Origin: an uncultured Bacteroides sp.
GTDB taxonomy: Bacteria; Bacteroidota; Bacteroidia; Bacteroidales; Bacteroidaceae
NCBI GenBank assembly: GCA_948847595.1
Contig: CAQOGY010000012.1
Span: forward strand, 13,366-77,365
DNA: 64,000 nt
Direction: 5' to 3'
Part shown: one piece after another, positions 25,926-33,768 of the stretch
Layout of the letters: each line of letters starts with the position of its first letter
Position numbering within the stretch: position 1 is the first letter of the stretch
Position numbers and translations under genes: made by a program
The notes under the pieces: generated by a model
What the model was told of the DNA's origin: nothing
Database searches by the model: none
Seen by the model: the letters and a program-made list of their open reading frames with translations, nothing else

Positions 25926-26184
25926 ATAAAGGTTATTCCGTTCTTGCAGGAAAGCTGCATGTGTGCGGTCTGTCCTGTATCATTGTGGCCGGGAAGGGAA
26001 CATTCAACCCCGCCCGGCCTGTATTCTTCGGTCCGATTGGCCTAACCGGCCGAGCTGCGTATCTCGTTTCGCTGAGTTAAGTTTCTCGTCATGGTGAGTT
26101 GCTCAACTCGCCGCGCTGAGTTGCTCAACTCACGGAAGTGGGTCGCGCAACTCACGGAAACGGATTGGCTGGTACGGTAAGCGT
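25926..26184 (-). other. Spacer between the two fimbrillin genes
   Basis: 259 bases without a gene, holding the four-unit tandem repeat at 26073-26160. No -7 box in the minus orientation was recognised, so the downstream fimbrillin is probably read through from upstream. Confidence 0.6.
26073..26160. repeat. Four tandem 22-bp palindromic repeats
   Basis: Units start at 26073, 26095, 26117 and 26139, exactly 22 bases apart. Units 2 and 3 contain the same inverted repeat, GAGTTGCTCAACTC, able to form a 6-bp stem. Unit 4 keeps CAACTCACGGAA but has a changed left arm, and unit 1 keeps only TGAGTT. In the minus direction the array begins 24 bases after the stop codon of the first fimbrillin gene. 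Confidence 0.85.
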
Positions 26185-27279
26185 TTAGTTCTTTTTATCA
26201 GTCAAATTAAGGTCATCACCCGGCGTAGTATCTTTCCACTTATCTACGGTTACATCAAACTTGATAGGCTTGGCGTTCGGGTCGGTGTTGATGTCTTCCA
26301 TCTTCAGCTCTGCCGTGTAGTTGTAGTAGTACCCGGCTGTCCATGTGTTCTTCTGCAAGCTGGTTTCGCTGTTGCTCGGATTGTAGCTCAATGTGGCACT
26401 GAAATCCTGCTGTCCTATCGTTTCTTGGGCAGCGTTCTTTACCACTGCGGTGAATTGGACGCTCAACGTGCCGCAGGTCTGCGGAATAACGAACAGCGGT
26501 GCGCATGTCTGGCTGAAGTATCCCTGTTCGTTGGCAGCGTCGGCAGTCACGTCGGTGATGTTGTCGAAAGTGTATGTGCCCGTAGTGTTTGAGAGCTGGT
26601 CAGTACTCCACGTGATTGTGCCTTCGTTGGCCTTGTGGTACGTTCCCGTGGACTTGGTCGTTGCGCTCTCTATCCGTAGGTTGTTCACAGCCACGGTGTA
26701 GGTGTTGGCCATCTTGGTCTTGAACGTGAAGGTCAGCTTGGACAGCATGTGCCGGAACGTCATGCTTACTTTCGGGGCTTCGCCCGACGCTGTGCCGTCC
26801 CATGTGTAGTTGGACTCGTTGCCCATTGCGGCTACGAGGTCGTTCTTCCCGTCCGTGCTGTACGCCGTGAAAGTCAGCAGGCCGGAGGTCGATCCTCCGC
26901 TCTGCGAGCCCGCATCGTAGCTGACAATCGACTTGTTAAGCTGGCTTTCCCCGTTGGCATAGCCCGCAAAGCGGAATTCCTTGTTTTTTTCCCAGTAGTA
27001 GGTGTTTATGGGTAGCCATTCGTTGTCGCCTGCTTTGCTCACCTGCACGTTGGTAAAGGCGTCTGCCCAGTTCTGGTCGCCTGTGCCTTTGTTCTGTGCG
27101 AATACCCAGAACTTCTGGAAATTTTGTGATGTGACATCACCGGAACGGGTGGTCTTGTCCACAAAAGTTGTAAACTCGATGGGCTGGTTGGCGTATTCGG
27201 CCACGTCCATCACTTCCTGATTGCTACAGCCGGAGAACACCGCTGCGGCGACTCCCAGCAAAAATAAACTCTTTTTCAT
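26185..27279 (-). CDS. Fimbrillin family protein (first, presumably major, fimbrillin)
   Basis: A 364-residue lipoprotein precursor (signal MKKSLFLLGVAAAVFSGC, Cys18). The mature N-terminal strand EFTTFVDKTTRSGDVTSQNF has the TR-S processing site, and PKVSMTFRHMLSKLTFTFKT is the fimbrillin signature; the C-terminal strand ends IKFDVTVDKWKDTTP. As the first fimbrillin in the operon, and the one followed by an array of palindromes that may act as an attenuator, it is the likely shaft subunit. Its start is 85 bases downstream of the DUF5119 gene. Confidence 0.87.
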   Translation of the reverse strand: MKKSLFLLGVAAAVFSGCSNQEVMDVAEYANQPIEFTTFVDKTTRSGDVTSQNFQKFWVFAQNKGTGDQNWADAFTNVQVSKAGDNEWLPINTYYWEKNKEFRFAGYANGESQLNKSIVSYDAGSQSGGSTSGLLTFTAYSTDGKNDLVAAMGNESNYTWDGTASGEAPKVSMTFRHMLSKLTFTFKTKMANTYTVAVNNLRIESATTKSTGTYHKANEGTITWSTDQLSNTTGTYTFDNITDVTADAANEQGYFSQTCAPLFVIPQTCGTLSVQFTAVVKNAAQETIGQQDFSATLSYNPSNSETSLQKNTWTAGYYYNYTAELKMEDINTDPNAKPIKFDVTVDKWKDTTPGDDLNLTDKKN

Positions 27280-27364
27280 GATGCAAAAGCTTAAATTAAA
27301 AATACATTATTGTTTGGTTAATCATTTAGTTATCAATACATCTGTTTTATACAGGTCACCCTTC

Positions 27365-28390
27365 TTACAATGGCAGGGGGATGTCGATGTAATCGCCCCA
27401 TCCCTCCACGTCGATGTCGAAACCGCTGTCGAAGCCTGCCGCACCTTCCTCGTCGGTGATGACAAGGCCGTCGGAGACGATAATCACGCCGCCACGGGGC
27501 TGGGCCTTCACTTGGTCCGTCACATCGAACTCGAAGGTCTTCATCGCGCCGTTGTGCAGACGCACTTCGAGATTGAGGTGGTAGGAGCGTTCCGTGGTGC
27601 GGGTGCCGTCGCCGTAGTAGTCGCCGGGGTAGTCGGGAATGCCGAAGGATTTCACTGTGGCCTCCGGACCGTAGTCACGCAGGGTACAGTCGAACATCAC
27701 GGTAGCCGCTTCCGGTCCGGTGTGTCCGTCGTTCAGATAGACGCTCTCGGCCATGCCTGCCAATGCTCCGCGTGCGAGGGCCACGTACTGAAACCCCTGT
27801 TGGAACTCGTAGCGCACGAGGTAGGTATAGGTGAGCGGCTGCAAACGCACGGGCAGACCGACAGTCTCCTGCGTGGGCAGGGCCTCGTAGCTGCCTATGT
27901 ATGCGCCGTAAAGCATGTCGGGCTGGTTCACGGTACGTTCCCCCGCGTGCAGGGCTTCGAAAGCCCCCCGCGTCAGGCTACGGGTGGTGGCACTTGCGGA
28001 AGCCAGTGCGGCGATGTCGTTGAAGACGATGTATTCCGTGTCATTGTTGTAGAACAACAGGTCGTGCGTACCTTCGTTCATATAAAGACGGCCTCCTTCG
28101 GGCGACAGGTTGCCCTCGTTCTCGGCGGTGCCGCCGGTATAGATGCGTGCACGGATGCCGGTGGGCACGTCGGGGCGAAGGTCGTCATAGCGTTGGGGCC
28201 ATGCAGGGTTCCACACGGACTGCCAGTCGGTCTGGTAGCTGCGTTCCCATTCCTGCTCCCACGTGGCGGTGAGGTTTACCTGAACGGAGAAAGCATGGTC
28301 GGGGTGGTCGTAACAGAGATCCTTTCGGCAACCGCCCAACAACAGAAGCGTGGCGGCGTATAATGCCATATATAGCGGTGTGCGTCTCAT
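27365..28390 (-). CDS. DUF5119 domain lipoprotein of the pilus operon
   Basis: A 341-residue lipoprotein precursor with lipobox LGGC at about residues 18-21, then the DUF5119 start (YDHPDHAFSVQVNLTATWEQ) and a conserved TRSLTRGAFEALHAGERTVN segment. DUF5119 proteins are found almost only in Mfa/Fim-type gene clusters, with no proven role. It overlaps the upstream DUF3575 gene by 4 bp, indicating translational coupling. Confidence 0.85.
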   Translation of the reverse strand: MRRTPLYMALYAATLLLLGGCRKDLCYDHPDHAFSVQVNLTATWEQEWERSYQTDWQSVWNPAWPQRYDDLRPDVPTGIRARIYTGGTAENEGNLSPEGGRLYMNEGTHDLLFYNNDTEYIVFNDIAALASASATTRSLTRGAFEALHAGERTVNQPDMLYGAYIGSYEALPTQETVGLPVRLQPLTYTYLVRYEFQQGFQYVALARGALAGMAESVYLNDGHTGPEAATVMFDCTLRDYGPEATVKSFGIPDYPGDYYGDGTRTTERSYHLNLEVRLHNGAMKTFEFDVTDQVKAQPRGGVIIVSDGLVITDEEGAAGFDSGFDIDVEGWGDYIDIPLPL

Positions 28391-29643
28391 CGTGCGCCTC
28401 CTTTCTTCTTATCCGTGTCCCACAAACGCCAAACGAGCGTCAGTTTCAACTTCAGCGGCCCGAAGTAGTCCAGCTTGCTGGTCTGCCGATAGACGTAATG
28501 TGTGCCGCCCAGATAAGGTATCGGGTCGTACACCTCATACTTGCTGTGCATGTACCCCACGCCGATACCGGCTTCTAAGGAGAGCCGCCGTCCGATGGGG
28601 AACATGTAGCCGTAGCTGACTCCGACCATTTCGGCTTCGCCCTGATAGCCCTCCTTGCCGTTTTCGAGGTCGTACCACGTGAAGCCTCCGAACACGCCGA
28701 GGTAGTGGCCGTGCCACGGGCTGCCTTGCTTTTGCCCGAACCACCAGCGTCCCTCCGGGCTGATTGTTGCCACTTGATAATACCTGTGCTTGCCGTCGTT
28801 CTTCCACCATGCCATCTCGCCTTCAAGGTTCACCGTCCAGCGGTCGGCGATGCGGTACTCTACTTCGAGCGAGGGCATCAGTATCGCATCGTAAAGCAGG
28901 TTGGTCTTGATGGCCAGTCGCTGCACCATCGCTCTCTGAGGTTGCACGGTCGCTTCCTGCCGCACCGTTGCTGGTTCGGAGGTCGTTTCCGCCACGCTAT
29001 CGGGTTGCAGGACCGGTTCCGGTTCTTTCACTTCCGACTCTTTTTGGGGAATGACTTTTACAGGCGGTTCGGGTTTCCGGTAGCAGACCACCGAAAGGCT
29101 GGAGCGTAAATCTGGGAAGAAGTTCTCCAGCATGTAGGTGTACGGCATACCGCCGCGCAGGTCCATGAGCTGCTTTTTTCGTCCGTCCACTACGCGACCC
29201 GCCTTGTCGAACACCCATACCGGTGTATGGTCGAGGATGTGCAATACCTCTTTTTTATAGAGCATATCCGATGCGGCGACCATCCGGCGCAACATATCCC
29301 ATGCGATGCCCTCGCCATGTATACAGACCAAGTTGTCGGGAATTTCGGCGTGGCGCACGAGATAGGTTTTCAGGGAATCGGCCCTGCGATCTGACAACAC
29401 CTCGTTGAGATGGTTCACACCTTCGGGCGATGACCACGAACGTATCACAACGCCTTCAAGTCGGTTCGCCCCGTATTCTTCGCGTAGAATGCGGATAAAA
29501 CGCTCCAATTCCGCGCGATTATCCCTGAAGAGCACGTCCACTTCTCTGTGGCCCTGCCGGTAATAGATACGGACCGAGTCCAACTCTTGTGCATGAACAT
29601 ACCCGCCGCAGAACAAGAGAAATAATAACAGTATTCGTTTCAT
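28387..29643 (-). CDS. DUF3575 outer-membrane protein, first gene of the pilus operon
   Basis: A 418-residue protein (start at the Met of MKRILLLFLLFCGGYVHAQ; another ATG two codons upstream is possible). After the signal peptide there is an OmpA-like segment (VDVLFRDNRAELERFIRIL, then EGVVIRSWSSPEG), a Pro/Glu-rich linker at about residues 195-230, and a DUF3575 beta-barrel at the C-terminus (TNLLYDAILMPSLEVEYRI, ending LKLTLVWRLW). Genes of this kind head Bacteroidales fimbrial loci. No minus-strand promoter is found upstream of it in the present DNA orientation; see the invertible element at 29778-29947. Confidence 0.85.
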   Translation of the reverse strand: MKRILLLFLLFCGGYVHAQELDSVRIYYRQGHREVDVLFRDNRAELERFIRILREEYGANRLEGVVIRSWSSPEGVNHLNEVLSDRRADSLKTYLVRHAEIPDNLVCIHGEGIAWDMLRRMVAASDMLYKKEVLHILDHTPVWVFDKAGRVVDGRKKQLMDLRGGMPYTYMLENFFPDLRSSLSVVCYRKPEPPVKVIPQKESEVKEPEPVLQPDSVAETTSEPATVRQEATVQPQRAMVQRLAIKTNLLYDAILMPSLEVEYRIADRWTVNLEGEMAWWKNDGKHRYYQVATISPEGRWWFGQKQGSPWHGHYLGVFGGFTWYDLENGKEGYQGEAEMVGVSYGYMFPIGRRLSLEAGIGVGYMHSKYEVYDPIPYLGGTHYVYRQTSKLDYFGPLKLKLTLVWRLWDTDKKKGGAR

Positions 29644-29729
29644 TGTCATAGTCTATGCCTATTTATATATCAGCTATTTATTCAATTCTCTCGTGCCATG
29701 CCTTTTCATTTAAAGGCAAAAAAACACCA

Positions 29730-29784
29730 AACCAACAAATAATCAGCCTGATAACTGTCTGTTATGCCGATTTATTTGTTGGTT
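29730..29784. repeat. Inverted repeat in the pilus leader
   Basis: AACCAACAAATAA at 29730-29742 pairs perfectly with TTATTTGTTGGTT at 29772-29784, around 29 bases that carry a second, weaker dyad. The right arm overlaps the left inverted repeat of the invertible segment. It would lie in the 5' untranslated region of the pilus mRNA when the promoter faces left. Confidence 0.75.
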
Positions 29785-29947
29785 AAATCGTTCATTAAAA
29801 AAGCTATCGAAAAAAGGTCGTATTATTCGGACACTCCGGGAAAATTCGCCCTACTCAAAGAGCTGAAACGCAATTTTTTGCAGATTTTTGTTGTGGATAG
29901 CTCATGTTTTTGTAATTTTGTGGCTGAAAACGAACGATTTAACCAAC
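29778..29947. promoter_or_regulatory. Invertible promoter element (phase-variation switch), OFF orientation
   Basis: Perfect 16-bp inverted repeats, GTTGGTTAAATCGTTC at 29778-29793 and its reverse complement at 29932-29947, bound a 138-bp segment. Inside, TAATTTTG at 29913-29920 is a -7 box with TTG (29891-29893) 19 bases upstream as a -33 element. It points rightward, away from the pilus operon. Between the pilus start and the segment no leftward TAnnTTTG box was found. Inversion would turn the promoter to face the operon, with a leader of roughly 150 bases. The DNA invertase gene begins its 3' end 7 bases to the right. Confidence 0.85.
29913..29920 (+). promoter_or_regulatory. Promoter -7 box inside the invertible segment
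   Basis: TAATTTTG with a -33 TTG 19 bases upstream, the best promoter match in the pilus region. In the current orientation its transcript would run antisense through the invertase gene. Confidence 0.65.
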
Positions 29948-29953
29948 GTAAAA

Positions 29954-30613
29954 TCATACCGTCCGTTTTTGTGACATTCCTTTTCGTCTTATCTCTTTTT
30001 CTTTCATGGCTTTATCTATTTCTTTATAGCGGCTGCGGAATTTCAGAAATGTATCTCGCGAGATGTTGAAACGCCTACATATATCGGCAATCGTGCAGTC
30101 CCGTTTCAACATGCCGACGACGACTTTCCGGTTTTCGATCAGCACATTCATTTTCGTGTAGCTGCCTTTTTTTCGTCCGAGGACGACACCCTCGGCTTTC
30201 CGCAGGGCGAGCGCCTCTTTGGTGCGCATCGAAATTAGATTGCGTTCAATCTCCGCTACCAAGCCGAAAGCGAAGCAGAGCACCTTGCTGTTGATGGAGT
30301 TGTCAAACGAATACCCCTCCTTGGTCGTGTAAAGGTTGATTCCTTTCTCCAGACATTTGCCCATGATGGCCATGAGGTCCGTTAGCGTGCGGCTTAGACG
30401 CGATATTTCTGTGACAATCAGCGTGTCGCCATGCTTCATGCGCCGTATCAGCCCTCCTAATTTGCGGTCGCACTCCTTCTTCTTGCCGCTGGCGACCTCC
30501 GTTACCCATTGGCTGACGGAAAGATTTCTACTGTCGGCGAAACGCCGGATCTCGTCTTGCTGGTTAGCCGGATTCTGTTTGCCCGTACTGACCCTTAAAT
30601 AACCTATTATCAT
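29954..30613 (-). CDS. Mpi-like serine-type DNA invertase
   Basis: A 219-residue serine recombinase. The catalytic Ser is in GYLRVSTGKQN (Ser9); the helix with the active-site Arg pair reads EISRLSRTLTDL, and a C-terminal helix-turn-helix reads TIADICRRFNISRDTFLKF. Length and layout fit the Mpi/Hin invertase class, which flips short DNA segments between inverted repeats. Its 3' end is 7 bases from the right repeat of the invertible promoter, so that element is the probable substrate. A strong hairpin (CGGGAGC, GCTCCCG at 30631-30650) lies in its leader. A -7 box at 30806-30813 could drive it. Confidence 0.92.
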   Translation of the reverse strand: MIIGYLRVSTGKQNPANQQDEIRRFADSRNLSVSQWVTEVASGKKKECDRKLGGLIRRMKHGDTLIVTEISRLSRTLTDLMAIMGKCLEKGINLYTTKEGYSFDNSINSKVLCFAFGLVAEIERNLISMRTKEALALRKAEGVVLGRKKGSYTKMNVLIENRKVVVGMLKRDCTIADICRRFNISRDTFLKFRSRYKEIDKAMKEKEIRRKGMSQKRTV

Positions 30614-31272
30614 AGTCCTTAATTATTTTACGGGAGCGACATTGCTCCCGTCCGGTATAAATAAGGCATGATGGTTCGATATGAAAGGATTTTGTATATA
30701 ATTGTAGGCGTAACATCTTATTTTACAATTATTTTATATCTTTCCGCTATACCCTTTTCCCTTTTCTTCCCGTTAACATTCTCTCGCCGGTTGGATTTTT
30801 CCATGCAAAGGTACAGCAGTCGTCCGGCGTCAAGCACCGCCATGCTAACGGCTCGTGGATTTGCCCGGCAGCCTTCCCAAATCAGAGATGTCCTTTCAGT
30901 CCCCCGCCATGTCGTACCTGTCGGGTTGGGTATTCCGTGAAATCCCCGGTCGTTTGCTTGCCTTTCCGTCCTTTCCCTACTGTCTGACTTGCATGTAAAA
31001 TCTCTCCCGGCAAGGAAAGCCGAAAAGCTTCCGAAGAGAGGGAAAAGAAAAACGATGTTTAATTTAACTTTTATGTATTATGCGTACAAATGTTAGTCAA
31101 ATTACGGACAGGAAAATTTGGGACGGATAGGAAGTGTCTCCGAATGCTATGCTTTAAGCAGAATTTGGACAAACTGTTTGGTTGAAAAGGAATTGCAGCT
31201 GTTGGTAGAACCTTATCGACAAGTTCAAAATAGCGGATAGAAGGATATATTAATTTTTAATCTTATCAAAAT
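30614..31272. other. Leader region between the invertase and the next gene
   Basis: About 660 bases with no gene. It holds a 7-bp-stem hairpin at 30631-30650 in the invertase leader, the minus-strand -7 box TACCTTTG (30806-30813) pointing toward the invertase, and, nearer 31273, cassette-leader-like sequence ending AGAGGGAAAAGAAAAACGAT. Confidence 0.5.
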
Positions 31273-32187
31273 ATGAGTATAATATGTACACGATGTGGCG
31301 GCACGCAGGTAGTATGCGAAGCCACGATAAACCCCAACACTAAAGTGATAACGGAAATTTCCGACGATTCTTTGCAATTCGGCCGGTGCGAAACTTGTAA
31401 GGTACGAAGCGTCCTGACGGATGTAGAGAAGACAAAGGCCGCCATCAAGAGCGGATTTGCCGGATTTGTCGAGGCAAACGGCAGGAATCCCCATTATGCA
31501 AGCTGTCGGATAGTATGGAAGTACACCAACGATTCCGAAGACGTAAAAATCCGGCTGCTGGAAAGCGGTGAAAGTATTGGAAACGACATGTTCTTCTCCT
31601 GCAACAGCCTCCATGCCCTCGAATCTCTGGCGAAGTTCGGAAAAGAACCGTTCATCGTAACGGAATGTTACGGGTTCAAGACCTTTACAGAAGAGGAAAT
31701 CTCCGATGAAAAAGCGTATGAATACGAGTTCGGAGACGAGAAAATCGTTGTTACAGGTAAAGAAGTACGTGCATTTTACTCGGAAGTATATAGGCTGACG
31801 GCACAGGACATCGAACAGTTTGCAGCCTATAATACGGCAAAACGCAAGTATTATCGGAAAAATGATTGTCAGCTTACCCCGGAGTTTGTCCGACGGCTGC
31901 TTGATGAAGAACATTTGATGAAAGCAGGTGAATCCGACAGTTTCACGATTCAGTTGTTCTTCCTGTGGTATGTGCGGATTCGGAGAGAACCTGAAAATCT
32001 TGCACCGTTCAAATACGCTTTGGAAGCCTGTTGCTTGGATAATGTACAGACTTTCAGTCGCCGATACATCACGCTCGAAAAAGCATTGCTTCATTGCCTG
32101 AACGGTTTCAATGAGAATGCGGTCATTCCGAACCGTTACCAATCCCTGCAAAACTATTTTTGCAGACATACACATGGCAAACGCTAA
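31273..32187 (+). CDS. Island protein with N-terminal zinc-ribbon-like cysteines
   Basis: A 304-residue protein starting MSIICTRCGGTQVVCEA. Cys pairs at the N-terminus (CTRC, residues 5-8, and CETC, about residues 39-42) are spaced as in a zinc ribbon. The remainder is helical and charged, with YKVNDC-like and FFLWYVRIRREPENLAPF segments, without a recognised domain. It is preceded by a cassette-type leader and followed by a perfect terminator. Function unknown. Confidence 0.7.
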   Translation: MSIICTRCGGTQVVCEATINPNTKVITEISDDSLQFGRCETCKVRSVLTDVEKTKAAIKSGFAGFVEANGRNPHYASCRIVWKYTNDSEDVKIRLLESGESIGNDMFFSCNSLHALESLAKFGKEPFIVTECYGFKTFTEEEISDEKAYEYEFGDEKIVVTGKEVRAFYSEVYRLTAQDIEQFAAYNTAKRKYYRKNDCQLTPEFVRRLLDEEHLMKAGESDSFTIQLFFLWYVRIRREPENLAPFKYALEACCLDNVQTFSRRYITLEKALLHCLNGFNENAVIPNRYQSLQNYFCRHTHGKR

Positions 32188-32215
32188 TCCCCGGCAGAGG
32201 ATTGTCTTGCAGTAC

Positions 32216-32255
32216 AAGTCTCCGATCCTGTAAAACAGGTTTCGGAGACTTTATT
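32216..32255 (+). terminator. Terminator between convergent genes
   Basis: Stem AAGTCTCCGA (32216-32225) with TCGGAGACTT (32242-32251), plus an inner CCTGT/ACAGG pairing, followed by TTATT. It can serve both the gene at 31273 and, in reverse, the WG-repeat gene. Confidence 0.8.
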
Positions 32256-32391
32256 CTGCACGGTCATTTCTCCGGTTGTCTTTCTATGTCGGCAGCTTCC
32301 TTGTTTAAGCCGGTACTCTATTCCTTTTATATTCAGCCGAATTATTTTTTATTCTATGATTTTTATTATAATTGTGTATACTTTAATGTTG

Positions 32392-33756
32392 CTATTCATT
32401 CAATTTTACCCACTTTCGCTGGTTAGTACCAGACTCCATGACAAGACATTTTCCGTTTTCTATCATGTAAATGTGGATATATTGGCAAGGGACAACCTCT
32501 TTTCCCTGCCGGTTGACAACACCGTTCCGGTACGTGTATTTGGCGACAGCTTTGACCGCTTCGGCATACTGGCCGCCACCCAAGTTGAAGCTTTCAATGC
32601 GGACATATCTGTCACAAGGAATAACCAACTTGGCTTCTTCTACGGTAGCACGTCCGGCAAAACCATCCTTTCCGCTTCCTTTGATATAAAGTTTCAGCCA
32701 ATCGTCATATACATACATTTCATCATAGATTGGTTCGAGCACAATATTTCCGTCCGGGTCTATCATGCCATATTTCCCATCAAGGGAAACTTTGAGCAGG
32801 TTGTCCCTATATTGCTCTATTTTGTTATAAACTTGGGATGTGACTTGCTTGCCTGTCCGGTTATCCACCAGATAACAAAGACCGTCTTTATAAAGCGCAT
32901 ACCTGTTTCCCGGCAGCGTTCTCGAATAGTCGTATATGGGCGGAATGACCTCTTTTCCGTTCGAGTCAATGTAGCCAACCTTGTCGTTGAGAATGACATG
33001 GGCAAGGTTTCCGTCTGTAAACGCACCTATTTTCTCGTATTTGCATGGTGTCAGTACATTGCCTTCAAAGTCCATCAGACCGTATCTGGAATTATACGAG
33101 ATGCGGTAATAGGGAGTGTCGTCTTTTGTGCGCAGCACTATCAGGGGCTTGCCTTCTTTATCCTCTATGGTATAGTAACCGTATTGGCAGGGCAGAATCA
33201 TTTGTTTCTGCGCATTGAGGAAACCCTCCCTGCCGGCTTGGTTAACAACGAATAGCCCGCTTTTCAGTTGTTCTATTTTATCGTATTCAAACGGCACGAG
33301 CACTTTACCCTCCGTATCGATGATGCCTGTCTTTCCGTTCTTTACCGCATAGGCTTCGTGTGAGGCAAACGGCGTGATACGTTCATAAATACAGGGAATG
33401 ATTTCCCTGTTTTCCTTGTCGATGAAACCATACAGTTCCTCTTTTGCCACCAATGCCCTGCCTTGGAGGAAGTAAGCAGCCTGAGTATATTGTAGCGGGA
33501 TGACGATTTCTCCTTTACGGTCTATGTACCCAAAGTACCTGCCCACTTGCACTACTGCCAAATCTTCGGAAAATTCTTCGGCATAATCGTATTTGCCTTC
33601 TATACATTCCTTGCCTTTTTCATCGACATAGCCGAATTTCCCGTTTTCGCAACGGTGCGGTATAAGGGTAGATGGTGGTTGACTGTTACATGACACTATG
33701 AGCATAAGCGGAACAGCCAAGAATAAATGTTTGAGCATACTTCTGATCGTTTTCAT
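32392..33756 (-). CDS. WG-repeat lipoprotein
   Basis: A 454-residue lipoprotein precursor (lipobox LIVSC, Cys at about residue 23). The mature part is built of WG/KWG-type repeats of roughly 35-45 residues each (for example GKFGYVDEKGKECIEGKYDY, YGFIDKENREIIPCIYE, GKYGMIDPDGNIVLEPIYDE), about eight copies. Such repeats form beta-propeller-like surfaces with unknown ligand. Last gene of a leftward operon after SH3/membrane, membrane and BatD-like proteins; spacing from the previous gene is 12 bases. Confidence 0.88.
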   Translation of the reverse strand: MKTIRSMLKHLFLAVPLMLIVSCNSQPPSTLIPHRCENGKFGYVDEKGKECIEGKYDYAEEFSEDLAVVQVGRYFGYIDRKGEIVIPLQYTQAAYFLQGRALVAKEELYGFIDKENREIIPCIYERITPFASHEAYAVKNGKTGIIDTEGKVLVPFEYDKIEQLKSGLFVVNQAGREGFLNAQKQMILPCQYGYYTIEDKEGKPLIVLRTKDDTPYYRISYNSRYGLMDFEGNVLTPCKYEKIGAFTDGNLAHVILNDKVGYIDSNGKEVIPPIYDYSRTLPGNRYALYKDGLCYLVDNRTGKQVTSQVYNKIEQYRDNLLKVSLDGKYGMIDPDGNIVLEPIYDEMYVYDDWLKLYIKGSGKDGFAGRATVEEAKLVIPCDRYVRIESFNLGGGQYAEAVKAVAKYTYRNGVVNRQGKEVVPCQYIHIYMIENGKCLVMESGTNQRKWVKLNE

Positions 33757-33768
33757 AATGGACGATGT

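Noticed and set aside
27221..28363. A 380-codon frame on the plus strand opposite the DUF5119 gene
   Set aside because: It is antisense to a well-supported gene of the pilus operon; length results from GC-rich codon usage on the other strand.
29764..30069. A 101-codon frame across the invertible segment
   Set aside because: It crosses both inverted repeats and the promoter and enters the invertase gene on the other strand; better explained by the regulatory element.
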